Below are positions 35,298 through 43,745 of a stretch of 64,000 bases of DNA, one piece after another (the first letter of the stretch is position 1; each line of letters starts with the position of its first letter). Both the position numbers and the translations under genes were made by a program. Source of the stretch: Bacillus cereus G9842 (lineage in GTDB: Bacteria; Bacillota; Bacilli; Bacillales; Bacillaceae_G); NCBI RefSeq assembly GCF_000021305.1, contig NC_011772.1, positions 4,688,001-4,752,000 on the forward strand, read 5' to 3'. The notes beneath the pieces were generated by a model. That model did not search any database. It had not been told where the DNA came from and saw nothing but the letters and a program-made list of their open reading frames with translations.

Positions 35298-36170
35298 ATG
35301 GAGAAAATTATCAAAAACAAGCCCAATAAGCTAAAAATTGCTTCGAAAGCTTTGATGATTATTATTGGGGCATTTATCACAGCGTACGGATTAGAAGCAG
35401 TATTAATTCCAAATAACGTATCAGACGGTGGTGTGACTGGTTTAAGTATCGTTAGTTCAAGATTATTTGGATTGCCATTAGGAGCTCTAATCGCAGTTAT
35501 TAACATTCCTTTCGTTTGGTTAGGATATAAGCAAATCGGTAAAAGCTTTGCAATTTATTCTATTATTGGAATCGCTTCATTAGCAATAGGTACCGTTGTC
35601 ATGCACGGAATACCAGCTATTATCGAAGGCGATACATTATTAGTTACAGTTGTTGGTGGTATTATTATCGGTTTTGGTATGGGACTAGCATTACGTAACG
35701 GTGGGGCATTAGATGGAATCGATATGCTAGCTGTATTGCTTTCTCGTAAGTTACCATTTGGAACGAGTGACCTTATTTTATTCTTAAACATGTTCGTATT
35801 TATTTTCGTATCAACGGTATTCGGCCTTCAAGGAGCTATCCTTTCGGCAATTGCTTACTTTATCGCTTCGAAAGTGATTCATATCGTTGAAGTTGGTTTA
35901 AGTGGTTCAAAAGCATTTAAAATTATCACAAAAGAGCCTGAATTAATGGTAGAAACAATTCGCGATCGTTTAGGCCGAAGTGCAACATATAACGAAGTAT
36001 ACGGTGGTTATTCAAGAGAGAAATTCAAAGAAATTTCTTGTGTAATTAACCGTTTAGAAGAAAGTAAAATGAAAGAACTTATTAATGAAATCGATCCACA
36101 CGCCTTTATTACAGTTTATGACGTAGCAGAAGTAAAAGGCGGTAATTTCAAGAAACGTGATATTCATTAA
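35298..36170 (+). CDS. YitT-family membrane protein (DUF161/DUF2179)
   Basis: From the ATG at 35298 (ACGAGGA upstream) the protein has 290 residues; an in-frame UUG lies 18 bases earlier. Five to six membrane helices (15-200) with the YitT motif NNVSDGGVTGLSIV and GLALRNGGALDGIDMLAV are followed by a C-terminal DUF2179 domain (about 205-285) ending ...DPHAFITVYDVAEVKGG. The family may transport small molecules; this is not proven. A strong terminator follows. Confidence 0.88.
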   Translation: MEKIIKNKPNKLKIASKALMIIIGAFITAYGLEAVLIPNNVSDGGVTGLSIVSSRLFGLPLGALIAVINIPFVWLGYKQIGKSFAIYSIIGIASLAIGTVVMHGIPAIIEGDTLLVTVVGGIIIGFGMGLALRNGGALDGIDMLAVLLSRKLPFGTSDLILFLNMFVFIFVSTVFGLQGAILSAIAYFIASKVIHIVEVGLSGSKAFKIITKEPELMVETIRDRLGRSATYNEVYGGYSREKFKEISCVINRLEESKMKELINEIDPHAFITVYDVAEVKGGNFKKRDIH

Positions 36171-36181
36171 TCATTATGAAA

Positions 36182-36215
36182 AAGAGGGTGGGCCAACAAT
36201 TTGGCACACCCTCTT
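36182..36215 (+). terminator. Terminator of the YitT-family gene
   Basis: AAGAGGGTGGGCCAA and TTGGCACACCCTCTT form a ~15-bp stem (one mismatch, 4-base loop) with a T-rich tail. Confidence 0.85.
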
Positions 36216-36268
36216 CTTATTATTAAATTGCTATAGTTGTCAGTTTTTTTCAGTACGTAGATATATTT

Positions 36269-36487
36269 TTACTCGCCCCACCGACTCCCACGTTTAATCC
36301 ACGCTACATACTTTTGAAAAGCCGTCACTTCATGTTGAAAACGCAGCGGGATATACAAAAATAAAGTGCATGTACACAGTATCCATAGAATACCTACTAC
36401 AAAATGAAATTTCATTGTCGTGCTAATAAACAAGCTGAGGAATAATACAAGGAACATAATTACACTAAATCTTTTATACGTAGTCAT
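36269..36487 (-). CDS. Small two-helix membrane protein, unknown
   Basis: A 72-residue protein with two closely spaced hydrophobic helices (about 7-25 and 27-48) and a basic C-terminal tail ending KRGSRWGE. AAGGAGGGG precedes ATG. It lies downstream of the DUF4247 gene but is separated from it by a terminator. No family recognised. Confidence 0.7.
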   Translation of the reverse strand: MTTYKRFSVIMFLVLFLSLFISTTMKFHFVVGILWILCTCTLFLYIPLRFQHEVTAFQKYVAWIKRGSRWGE

Positions 36488-36543
36488 ACTATCCCCTCCT
36501 TATACTTCAATTGTACCAGTTATAAGGAATTAATTCCCATAAC

Positions 36544-36580
36544 AAAAAAAGACCAAAAAGTAATTTACACTTTTCGGTCT
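36544..36580 (-). terminator. Terminator of the PspA-associated cluster
   Basis: AGACCGAAAAGTG pairs imperfectly with TACTTTTTGGTCT and is followed by U7 on the minus strand, directly after the DUF4247 gene. Confidence 0.8.
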
Positions 36581-36585
36581 CTACA

Positions 36586-37404
36586 CTATCTTCTCTTCGT
36601 AATCTTTCCTGAACCACCGACCCTCGTTTTCGGGGGAGATGTATTCCTTGGCGGAGTTTTAATAGATGATTTCGGCTTCACATCTGATCCGCTTGAACCG
36701 CCTGGTGTTTTTGTAATTTTACCCTTGCTTCCAGTAGAGGGTGGGGGCGTCGTATTACTTCCTTTTTCAGTAATACTTCCCTTATCACCTACTGATGGTT
36801 TCGAATCTACATTATCGCCTCGCTTAATAATAGACCCTTTCCCTTCCTTCGTAATTGGAGGTGGGGTTTTCTTTTCTTCTTTCGTAGGTGGTCTCTCTGG
36901 AATGACTGGTTTATGATTTTGTCTGTCGTTATATCCTCGATAATCACCGTATGATGATTTTCGTGAACCAAATATATCGTTTAATATGCTACCCATAATA
37001 TATCCTTGCAAGAAGGACGGTTGATAATTTTGACGGACAAATTCTTTATTACTTATTTCAATTAACGTATCCGATGGTTTCTCTTTATCCTTTTGCAAGT
37101 TATAAATCTTGTCAGAATAAACGAGGAACATTTGATTTTCGTCTTCTTTAGATGCTTGCTTCGGTTCTCTTTCGTTAATGAGTTCCTTCGCTACTTCAGG
37201 AACTGACCGATTGGCGGCCCTATACACGTAAGATTCTTGTTTACCTTCCTTGGCGACAGACTCAAGTGGATAACGGTCTTGAATCGACTTTGTCTGCCCG
37301 CCTTGACAACCTGATAAGGCATAACCAGCAACAACAAGTAATATAACGATAGCAAGTATAGGGATCACAAACGATTTAATCATGGTAAACAATCGGTTTG
37401 ACAT
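36586..37404 (-). CDS. DUF4247 membrane-anchored protein with Gly/Ser/Lys-rich tail
   Basis: A 272-residue protein: N-terminal membrane segment (14-32, ending YALSGC, so possibly a lipoprotein), a ~100-residue DUF4247-like extracytoplasmic domain (RYPLESVAKEG..., QMFLVYSDKIYNLQKD, NYQPSFLQGYIMGSILNDIFG), then a ~110-residue low-complexity basic tail of repeated KG(S/K)I(I/T)K units that could bind anionic polymers. It is the last gene of a cluster with PspA, DUF350 and DUF4178 proteins, a known conserved association. Function unknown. Confidence 0.8.
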   Translation of the reverse strand: MSNRLFTMIKSFVIPILAIVILLVVAGYALSGCQGGQTKSIQDRYPLESVAKEGKQESYVYRAANRSVPEVAKELINEREPKQASKEDENQMFLVYSDKIYNLQKDKEKPSDTLIEISNKEFVRQNYQPSFLQGYIMGSILNDIFGSRKSSYGDYRGYNDRQNHKPVIPERPPTKEEKKTPPPITKEGKGSIIKRGDNVDSKPSVGDKGSITEKGSNTTPPPSTGSKGKITKTPGGSSGSDVKPKSSIKTPPRNTSPPKTRVGGSGKITKRR

Positions 37405-37416
37405 GATTACGCCCCC

Positions 37417-37923
37417 TTACGTTGCTCTTATAATTTGTACATCAGCAGGAATGATTGCTTCTCCCTCATACATCATTGTGCGACCATTTTGCCATTCAAT
37501 ACGCAATAATTTTCGATTATCTGATTGGAATTCCCATACGTACTGTTCCTCTGAAGCTGAGAATGGTGTTTTCCCCATCACAACAACACGTCCGTTATAT
37601 TGTTCTTCCATATGGTACTCAGTATCATCCATTTCAATTGTCGTCGGAATTTCATCAATTGAATCTAAGCGACCATCAATTGGAGTATATAATTTGTAAT
37701 ACGTATTTTCACGATCTTCAATTTTTAAATAACGAATATCTTTTCCATCTTGCAGTGTTAAAACAATTTCTTTACGAGAATGCATACTCGTTTTCCCAGT
37801 CAATTCGTACATAACTAATGAAACTTCAATCATATCGCCAGGAGCTAACGTTAAAAGACTCTTTTCCGGCTTCGGTGGCTCTGGGCTTTTCATTATATTT
37901 TTAATTCGTTTAAATAAACTCAT
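37417..37923 (-). CDS. DUF4178 protein
   Basis: A 168-residue soluble, beta-rich protein matching the DUF4178 pattern (LAPGDMIEVSLVMYELTGKTSM..., EQYVWEFQSDNRKLLRIEWQNGRTM). The N-terminus (MSLFKRIKNIMKSP) is amphipathic and resembles the membrane-targeting helix of the neighbouring PspA. AAAGGAGGGG precedes ATG. It lies 12 bases from the DUF4247 start, so they are co-translated. Function unknown; the cluster suggests membrane-stress work. Confidence 0.8.
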   Translation of the reverse strand: MSLFKRIKNIMKSPEPPKPEKSLLTLAPGDMIEVSLVMYELTGKTSMHSRKEIVLTLQDGKDIRYLKIEDRENTYYKLYTPIDGRLDSIDEIPTTIEMDDTEYHMEEQYNGRVVVMGKTPFSASEEQYVWEFQSDNRKLLRIEWQNGRTMMYEGEAIIPADVQIIRAT

Positions 37924-37944
37924 GATCTACCCCTCCTTTTCTCT

Positions 37945-38349
37945 TTATAAACAAGCACCTAAAATTAGTGCACCAACAATATGTAATGATCCAGCTAACA
38001 TCGCATGTGCAACGCTACCTTCTTTCGTACCTTCTTCTAAATCTAAGCCAGACATTTTCTTTAACACAAATTCGATAAACATTTCTACAACTAATAAAAT
38101 AACGAAAGAAACTGCTGAAGCAAGAAGCGCCTGCCATAAGTCATTTGCTTTCGTGATTGATTGAGATAAAATGTACCCTTGTGCAAATAATTTCATAATA
38201 AAACGAGTTGTTACAGCTGTATTTCCATTTTTGATTTCTTTTAAATCATTGTATTTTGTAAAAATTGAATCAACCCACATAATTGCAAATAAAAGTACTG
38301 CACTCGCTCCAGTCCATACAAGCATGGCAACTACATTCATCCATGTCAT
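37945..38349 (-). CDS. DUF350 (YjfL/UPF0719) membrane protein
   Basis: A 134-residue protein with four membrane helices and DUF350-type motifs (NLGNTA-like region FIMKLFAQGYILSQSITKA, then MLAGSLHIVGALILGACL). AGGAGG precedes ATG. It is the first gene after the internal terminator that follows pspA and shares the cluster with DUF4178 and DUF4247 proteins. Family function unknown, repeatedly linked to PspA. Confidence 0.82.
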   Translation of the reverse strand: MTWMNVVAMLVWTGASAVLLFAIMWVDSIFTKYNDLKEIKNGNTAVTTRFIMKLFAQGYILSQSITKANDLWQALLASAVSFVILLVVEMFIEFVLKKMSGLDLEEGTKEGSVAHAMLAGSLHIVGALILGACL

Positions 38350-38378
38350 TGCAAAACCTCCTCAAAAATATAATAGAA

Positions 38379-38410
38379 AACCGACATGAATTTGTTTAGA
38401 CATGTCGGTT
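38379..38410 (-). terminator. Internal terminator between pspA and the DUF350 gene
   Basis: AACCGACATG and CATGTCGGTT pair perfectly (10 bp, 12-base loop) with a modest U tract (UUCUAUU). It lies inside the cluster, so it may reduce rather than abolish read-through and set a higher PspA level. Confidence 0.7.
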
Positions 38411-38429
38411 CATTTGTCTTTATTCTATA

Positions 38430-39095
38430 TTATTTCTCATACTGCTTCATAATACGAGCCAATTCATCGTCAACAGCAGAATTTTTGTTTAAGCTTGCGA
38501 ATTCATCATCTAATGACTTTTCTTTCTTATAAACTTCACCGCTTGCTTCCGCTTCAGCCTCTAATTGAAGAGCTTTCTCTTCCATACGGCTTAAACCAGC
38601 TTTTGCTGAATTTGAATCAAATCCAGACATTGCCTGATTAATATTTTTCTGTGCTTTCGCTGCATTTACACGTGCTACAAGTGTTTCACGTTTATTTTTC
38701 AGCTCTGTTAATTGCTTGCGCATTTCTTCTAGCTTAAGGCGCAGGTTATCAGCAGCAGCTTTATTTTGCTCGTAGCTTGCTTTATATTCATTCATTTTTT
38801 GCTCTGCATTTTGTTTTTCTTCTAATGCACGGCGCGCAAGATCTAAGTTATTAGCTTGAACAGCCATATGAGCTTGCTCTTCACGTTTTTTCACAAGTGC
38901 TTCTTGCTCTTCAAATAATATTTTGAATTTCTTCTCAAGTGCAATTTGAGCTGCTACACTTTTCTCAGCTTCTTGTACATCGGCTTGCATATCGCGTAAA
39001 TATTGATCAGTCATCTTAACTGGATCTTCCGCTTTTTCAATTAATGAATACACATTTGACATTGTTAAATCTCTTAATCGTTTAAATACAGACAT
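38430..39095 (-). CDS. pspA: PspA/IM30-family membrane-stress protein
   Basis: A 221-residue coiled-coil protein of the PspA/Vipp1/ESCRT-III superfamily. It has an N-terminal amphipathic helix (MSVFKRLRDLTMSNVYSLIE), the AEDPVKMTDQYLRDMQADV block and long helices rich in Glu/Lys/Gln (40-185). Such proteins polymerise on stressed membranes. It leads the cluster with DUF350, DUF4178 and DUF4247 genes. AGGAGG precedes ATG; the ~400-base upstream gap is shared with a divergent lipoprotein gene. Confidence 0.9.
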   Translation of the reverse strand: MSVFKRLRDLTMSNVYSLIEKAEDPVKMTDQYLRDMQADVQEAEKSVAAQIALEKKFKILFEEQEALVKKREEQAHMAVQANNLDLARRALEEKQNAEQKMNEYKASYEQNKAAADNLRLKLEEMRKQLTELKNKRETLVARVNAAKAQKNINQAMSGFDSNSAKAGLSRMEEKALQLEAEAEASGEVYKKEKSLDDEFASLNKNSAVDDELARIMKQYEK

Positions 39096-39497
39096 CTAAA
39101 TTCCTCCTATGATAAACCTCATATTTCAAATTCACTACTTGGAAAACTGAAAAATCTCCCTTTACAGTAAAGAATATTCATTTTACAGCCTATTTGTTTA
39201 TTATAACAAAACTAATATGTCCTTACATGTTATTTCCAAAATACATCCATTATAATATGACATTCTATATACAATATTGTATTTATAATATATTCTCATT
39301 ATCCCTCTTTGAAATTAACTTACTTTTGTGCGATTTCACTAAATTACATAAGTGTAATGTTACTGTAAGCTAACTCGATAGTTGCATTCTGATATTTCTT
39401 ATACACTAATACCAGAAGCAACAAACAAGCTTCTTCACATGTAAGCAATAATACAAAAATTGTATTTACTATAAAACATATAAAAGGAGAAATCATC
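39096..39497. other. Divergent promoter region, pspA / lipoprotein
   Basis: About 400 AT-rich bases without a supported ORF. The visible structure is a 14-bp perfect palindrome ATACAATATTGTAT at 39269-39282, a candidate operator. I could not assign -35/-10 elements with confidence. Confidence 0.5.
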
Positions 39498-40076
39498 ATG
39501 AAAAAATTAGTAGGAATCGGATTAGCAGCAGCAATTTCATTTGGTGCATTATCAGGTTGTTCTTTATTAGGAGAGAAAGCGAACGGTTTTGTACTGTACG
39601 GCTCAGAAGAACAAGTTCAGCAAATTACAGATAAAAACAAAAAAGAAGTGAAAGAAAAAGACTTCTATAAAATGAAAATGACAACATTAGATGGTAAAAA
39701 AGTTCTTGTAATGGATAAGAAAACTGGTGAAGAACTAGTGAAAAAAGAGTTACTTAGCAAAGTTGATGAAAAAGACAACACGAAACCACTTGATAAATTA
39801 CCAGCTGTAACAACAGAACAAGGTTTATTATTTGCAAAAGAAAAAGTAGAAAATGCTACACTTGATGGGGCAAAATTAAAATATGAAGGCAACACAATTA
39901 TCGGAAGTGGCCGTGCATATACAGATATGTATGCGATTGTCGATGACGCAACTTACAACAGTGTAAAAGGTGATGAAAAATCTGTAGGTGTATTAAAATT
40001 TGATAAAGACCCAAGTAAAGAGTTCCCTGGTTACAAAGGCGTCGAAGCTTCTCAACTTGTAAAAATTAAAAAGTAA
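39498..40076 (+). CDS. Lipoprotein, unknown
   Basis: A 192-residue secreted lipoprotein: signal peptide with lipobox ALSGC (Cys21), then a Lys-rich soluble domain with no recognisable motif beyond beta-rich stretches such as KMTTLDGKKVLVMDKKTGEE and SVGVLKFDKDPSK. AAAAGGAG precedes ATG. It is monocistronic with a perfect terminator and divergent from pspA, which hints at envelope-stress co-regulation (inference). Family not recognised. Confidence 0.75.
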   Translation: MKKLVGIGLAAAISFGALSGCSLLGEKANGFVLYGSEEQVQQITDKNKKEVKEKDFYKMKMTTLDGKKVLVMDKKTGEELVKKELLSKVDEKDNTKPLDKLPAVTTEQGLLFAKEKVENATLDGAKLKYEGNTIIGSGRAYTDMYAIVDDATYNSVKGDEKSVGVLKFDKDPSKEFPGYKGVEASQLVKIKK

Positions 40077-40080
40077 AACA

Positions 40081-40111
40081 AAAAAGCTTTGCAATTCGCA
40101 AAGCTTTTTTC
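40081..40111 (+). terminator. Terminator of the lipoprotein gene
   Basis: A perfect 12-13 bp stem AAAAAAGCTTTGC / GCAAAGCTTTTTT closes a short loop, immediately after the stop. It also ends next to the convergent feo operon. Confidence 0.9.
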
Positions 40112-40281
40112 TATTTATTATGAGCAATTTGTTCCATATCCGGATTACAAGTTTTCGACTGACATGACTTATTTAAAGAACATGCTGCGCATTTTCCTTT
40201 TTTACTTCTCTTTACAAAATTAACTAACGTGTATGCTGCATAACCAAAAATGATAGCTCCAATTATAATATTGACCATCAT
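40111..40281 (-). CDS. FeoB-associated Cys-rich membrane protein
   Basis: A 56-residue protein read directly from the sequence: an N-terminal helix (MMVNIIIGAIIFGYAAYTLV) and a basic tail with four Cys (KCAACSLNKSCQSKTC). This is the layout of the small FeoB-associated Cys-rich membrane proteins found after feoB in Firmicutes, which may substitute for FeoC. AAGGAG lies before the first ATG (40281). It follows feoB by 13 bases in the same operon. Confidence 0.85.
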   Translation of the reverse strand: MMVNIIIGAIIFGYAAYTLVNFVKRSKKGKCAACSLNKSCQSKTCNPDMEQIAHNK

Positions 40282-40294
40282 TATACATCTCCTT

Positions 40295-42283
40295 TTAGAA
40301 TCCTAGTAAAGATCCAACTTGGTATATAATAAGCGTTAATACATAAGCAACAACGAGTGGATAAACGACTGAGAAAATCGTCCATTTCGCTGATCCTGTT
40401 TCACGTTTAATAACAGCCACCGTCGCTAAACATGGAACATATAATAAAATAAAGAACATAAATGCATAAGCTGATAATGCTGTATAATGTGCTCCCATTA
40501 CGTTTCCAAGCACATCTTCTTTAACTGCATAAATAATTGCCATTGTAGAAACGACAACTTCTTTTGCTAAAAATCCTGTTAAAAGGGATGCTGCAGCTTG
40601 CCACGTTCCGAAGCCGAGCGGTGCAAATAACGGTGCGATAAACCCACCAATCATCGCTAAGTAACTGTCTCCCATATCAACACCAAATCCTGATGGACCT
40701 GCATAGTTTAATAACCAAATGACAACAGAACCACCAAAGATGAATGTACCTGCTTTACGAACAAATCCTTTCCCTTTCTCCCACGTGCTTAGCCATAACG
40801 TTTTCGCTTGTGGCACGCGGTAAGGAGGTAGTTCAATTACGAAAATAGACTTTTCCGCTTTTAAAATTGTAAGAGACATAATTTTTGTAACTAGTAATGC
40901 AAGAACAATACCTGCAACATATAAAGAAAATACAACAGTTGCCTGACTATGAGGGAAGAATACGCCCGCAAATAATGCGTATACAGGCAAACGTGCCGAA
41001 CAAGACATAAATGGTGTTACAAGAACTGTAAGTAAACGTTCTTTTTCTTGTTCAATCGTTCTCGCTGCCATAATACCTGGAACGTTACATCCAAAACCGA
41101 TAATCATCGGAATAAACGCTTTTCCGTTTAAACCGAAGAACTCCATAATTCGATCCATAACAACTGCAATTCGCGCCATATATCCTGAGTCTTCTAATAA
41201 TGAAATGAAAAAGAATAGTGCAAAGATTTGTGGTACGAATACTAATACAGCACCAACACCGGCAATAATACCTTCTGTAACGAGCGCTTGAATAAAATGA
41301 GAAGCTCCAATACTTGTAAGTCCAACCGTCACCCAATCCGTAAGCTGGCCACCAAAAAACTCATCTAACATATCCGATAAAGGTGTCCCAATCCACGTAA
41401 ACGTAACCTGAAAAATAAAAAACATAACTGCTAAAAAGATTGGAAGTCCTAAAATTTTATGCGTAATTAGTCTATCAATTTTTTCCGAAAAAGGAATTTT
41501 CCCTTCTTTCTCATGCTTCATAACATTTGTTTTTAACTTTTCAATATACGCTTCACGAGTTTTGTAAATGTGCTCTTCCAACGTACAATCAAGTTTTCCC
41601 TCTAGGCGAGATCGAATGGCTACAAGTTCCTTATAAATTGGTAATGCTTTTATTTCTTTTTCTACTACTTCGTTATTGCTTAAAAATTGAAGTGCTAACC
41701 ATCTCGGATGCTCGTAATTCGCTTTCTCTAAAAGAGAAATTACCTCTTCAATTCCTTCATCCATTTGTACACCATATGAAATAATGAATGGTTTTTTCTC
41801 GTTTTTGTCATTTTCTTTAAGGGTCGCAAGTAGTTCTTCACAACCTTTTCCACTTCTTGCAACGACAGGAACGACTGTTACGCCTAATAATTCGGATAAA
41901 CGTTTTACATCGATCACAATTCCTCTTTGCTTCGCCACATCAACCATATTTAGACCAATTGAAACTGGCTTGCCAAATTCGAGCAACTGCAACGTTAAAT
42001 GCATATTTCGTTCAAACTGCGAAGAATCCACAATATTTAACATATGCTGAAATTCTTCTGTTAATAGAAAGTTTGTTACAACACCTTCATCACGTGAAAC
42101 TGGATTTAAATCATAAACACCTGGTAAATCAATTAATGTTCCTTGTCTATCTTTTAATTTACCAACCTTTTTTTCTACTGTTACACCGCTCCAGTTTCCC
42201 ACGTATTCATAAGAACCAGTAAGTGCATTAAATAATGATGTCTTTCCTGTATTTGGATTCCCTAGCAAAGCAACCTTATTCAC
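40295..42283 (-). CDS. feoB: Ferrous iron transporter FeoB
   Basis: A 662-residue ferrous iron transport protein. The N-terminal G domain has G1 GNPNTGKTSLFN, G3 DLPGVYDL and G4 NMVD; then a GDI-like helical domain (170-260) and a membrane domain with two Gate-type repeats (for example SCSARLPVYALFAGVFFP). It imports Fe2+ across the membrane. Start is GUG overlapping the feoA stop (GTGA), giving translational coupling. Confidence 0.96.
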   Translation of the reverse strand: MNKVALLGNPNTGKTSLFNALTGSYEYVGNWSGVTVEKKVGKLKDRQGTLIDLPGVYDLNPVSRDEGVVTNFLLTEEFQHMLNIVDSSQFERNMHLTLQLLEFGKPVSIGLNMVDVAKQRGIVIDVKRLSELLGVTVVPVVARSGKGCEELLATLKENDKNEKKPFIISYGVQMDEGIEEVISLLEKANYEHPRWLALQFLSNNEVVEKEIKALPIYKELVAIRSRLEGKLDCTLEEHIYKTREAYIEKLKTNVMKHEKEGKIPFSEKIDRLITHKILGLPIFLAVMFFIFQVTFTWIGTPLSDMLDEFFGGQLTDWVTVGLTSIGASHFIQALVTEGIIAGVGAVLVFVPQIFALFFFISLLEDSGYMARIAVVMDRIMEFFGLNGKAFIPMIIGFGCNVPGIMAARTIEQEKERLLTVLVTPFMSCSARLPVYALFAGVFFPHSQATVVFSLYVAGIVLALLVTKIMSLTILKAEKSIFVIELPPYRVPQAKTLWLSTWEKGKGFVRKAGTFIFGGSVVIWLLNYAGPSGFGVDMGDSYLAMIGGFIAPLFAPLGFGTWQAAASLLTGFLAKEVVVSTMAIIYAVKEDVLGNVMGAHYTALSAYAFMFFILLYVPCLATVAVIKRETGSAKWTIFSVVYPLVVAYVLTLIIYQVGSLLGF

Positions 42284-42507
42284 GCTAATTCCACCTTTAT
42301 CATTTTCGCGTCACAATGACGAATACTAATTAACTGTCCACGACACTCCAATGTACAAGGACCTTTGAACATCGCCTTTTGCTTCATACGAAGTTCGCTT
42401 CCTTCAGAAAGACCGAAAGCAGCCAATCTTCTCTTTAGTAAATAATCTAAAGACTGAACACTTTTCACTAGCACTTTCTCACCGATTTTAATATCTACTA
42501 AGCTCAT
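42280..42507 (-). CDS. feoA: Ferrous iron transport protein FeoA
   Basis: The start MSLVDIKIGE is chosen because CGGAGGGGGAAGG precedes it; the open frame extends 18 codons upstream through the operator. The 75-residue protein has the SH3-like FeoA fold pattern: LKRRLAAFGLSEGSELRMKQ..., GPCTLECRGQLISIRHCDA. It supports FeoB activity. First gene of the feoA-feoB-small protein operon. Confidence 0.93.
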   Translation of the reverse strand: MSLVDIKIGEKVLVKSVQSLDYLLKRRLAAFGLSEGSELRMKQKAMFKGPCTLECRGQLISIRHCDAKMIKVELA

Positions 42508-42524
42508 AACCTTCCCCCTCCGAA

Positions 42525-42545
42525 GAGAATGATAATTATTTTCAG
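42525..42545 (-). promoter_or_regulatory. Fur box upstream of feoA
   Basis: The minus strand reads TGAAAAT-A-ATTATCA (42544-42530), a 7-1-7 match to the Bacillus Fur consensus TGATAAT-N-ATTATCA with one mismatch, extending into ATTCTC. It lies ~20-40 bases before the feoA start, so iron-replete Fur should repress the operon. Confidence 0.8.
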
Positions 42546-42702
42546 AAGAATTATAGCACACTCTATTTCTCTTGTACTATACCCTTTTGCTTCATATTTA
42601 TTAACATTTCGCTACAATTCTATTTCAATAATTGTCATAACAGATTCGTTTGCCATTCCCATCCATTTCGCTTACAATAAACAATAACAAATAAAGAATC
42701 TC

Positions 42703-42790
42703 GTTATCACTGGGGGAGCCATGCCGCTGAGAGGGAACACTTCGTTCCGACCCTTCGAACCTGTTAGTTAATGCTAACGCAGGGATTGTG
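42703..42790 (+). ncRNA. TPP (THI-box) riboswitch
   Basis: The conserved elements are in order: GGGGGAGCC, CTGAGAGGG, ACCCTTCGAACCTG, then TTAATGCTAACGCAGGGA. These match the thiamine pyrophosphate aptamer. It lies about 100 bases before thiT, so thiamine uptake should be shut down when TPP is plentiful. Confidence 0.95.
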
Positions 42791-42888
42791 CAAACGTCCG
42801 AAATACATACCTCTTTTCATTTACGTATTTCGTATCCTCCTATGATATCTATTCTTTTTTGTACAACTTGGATTTAGGGGGAGACAAC

Positions 42889-43560
42889 ATGCGTAACACC
42901 AATTTACAAGCGATGATTGAATCTGCTATTCTTGCAGCCTTCGCCATGGTCATCGACATTTTACCACTTTCAATAAAAATATCAGCTACAGGCGGTTCTA
43001 TATCTTTTGCAATGATTCCTATTTTTATTATCGCTTATCGCTGGGGTTTCAAAATGGCTTTCTTAGGAGGCTTAATTTGGGGATTATTACAAATTGTCGT
43101 AGGCGATGCCATTATCGTAACACCAATTCAAGTATTAATTGAATACTTCATTGCTTTCGCATTCATTGGGTTTGCTGGTTTATTCTATCGTCCAATTCAA
43201 AAGGCGCTTTTAACATCCAATGAAAATAACGAAGAACAATCAAACTTAGGTAGCCGTAAAGACAAACCTTCATCAAAACCAAACCAAGGGAAGAAAGTAA
43301 TTGGATATATTATCGTCGCTACTTTTATCGGTAGTCTAGCTCGTTACTTCTGTCACTTTATCGCTGGTATCATTTTCTGGGGACAATATGCACCAAAAGG
43401 ACAATCAGCAGTTCTATATTCTTTAATATTTAACGGTAGTACAATGATTGGTTCCTATATTCTATGTACCGTTTTACTTATATTTTTATTTATCACTTCA
43501 CCACGTTTATTCAAAAGCATCAGTGCTTATCAAATGAATACACAAAAAAAGGGCGCTTAA
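42889..43560 (+). CDS. thiT: Energy-coupled thiamine transporter ThiT (YuaJ)
   Basis: From the ATG at 42889, preceded by TAGGGGGAG, the protein has 223 residues; the frame opens ten codons earlier. It is an ECF S-component with six helices and ThiT-type blocks (LPLSIKISATGGSISFAMIP, IAYRWGFKMAFLGGLIWGLLQ, ARYFCHFIAGIIFWGQYAPKGQ). It binds thiamine and uses the shared ECF ATPase module encoded elsewhere. A hydrophilic insert of about 28 residues rich in Asn, Lys and Ser (about 108-136) makes it longer than the usual ~190 residues. The TPP riboswitch upstream supports the identity. Confidence 0.93.
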   Translation: MRNTNLQAMIESAILAAFAMVIDILPLSIKISATGGSISFAMIPIFIIAYRWGFKMAFLGGLIWGLLQIVVGDAIIVTPIQVLIEYFIAFAFIGFAGLFYRPIQKALLTSNENNEEQSNLGSRKDKPSSKPNQGKKVIGYIIVATFIGSLARYFCHFIAGIIFWGQYAPKGQSAVLYSLIFNGSTMIGSYILCTVLLIFLFITSPRLFKSISAYQMNTQKKGA

Positions 43561-43575
43561 TGAGCGCTCTTTTTT
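43545..43575 (+). terminator. Terminator of thiT
   Basis: AAAAAAGGGCGCT pairs with AGCGCTCTTTTTT across the stop codon (4-base loop, one G-U). Confidence 0.85.
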
Positions 43576-43655
43576 CATATCGTAATATCAATTAAAAATA
43601 CAATAAATGCACAAAAGAAAATAAATACCATTATACTTAGCCAATTGCTATGCAC
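43575..43655 (-). CDS. Candidate 26-residue membrane peptide
   Basis: A short minus-strand frame starts at GUG, ten bases after AAGGAG, and encodes a peptide with a polar first few residues and a single Ile/Phe/Val-rich helix ending DITI. It has the look of a hydrophobic mini-protein (KdpF- or type I toxin-like), but nothing identifies it. It lies between the thiT terminator and the kinase terminator. The AAGGAG also precedes an ATG that stops after four codons. Confidence 0.35.
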   Translation of the reverse strand: MHSNWLSIMVFIFFCAFIVFLIDITI

Positions 43656-43745
43656 GGTTCATCGACTCCTTACATAACCTCGTTTTCTAACCAGATTATA
43701 TCGTTTAAAAATAAAGATTAGGTAAAGATAGTATGAAAATAAATT

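Noticed and set aside
41857..42222. 121-codon plus-strand frame opposite feoB
   Set aside because: Shadow of the FeoB G domain; the minus-strand frame has all GTPase motifs.
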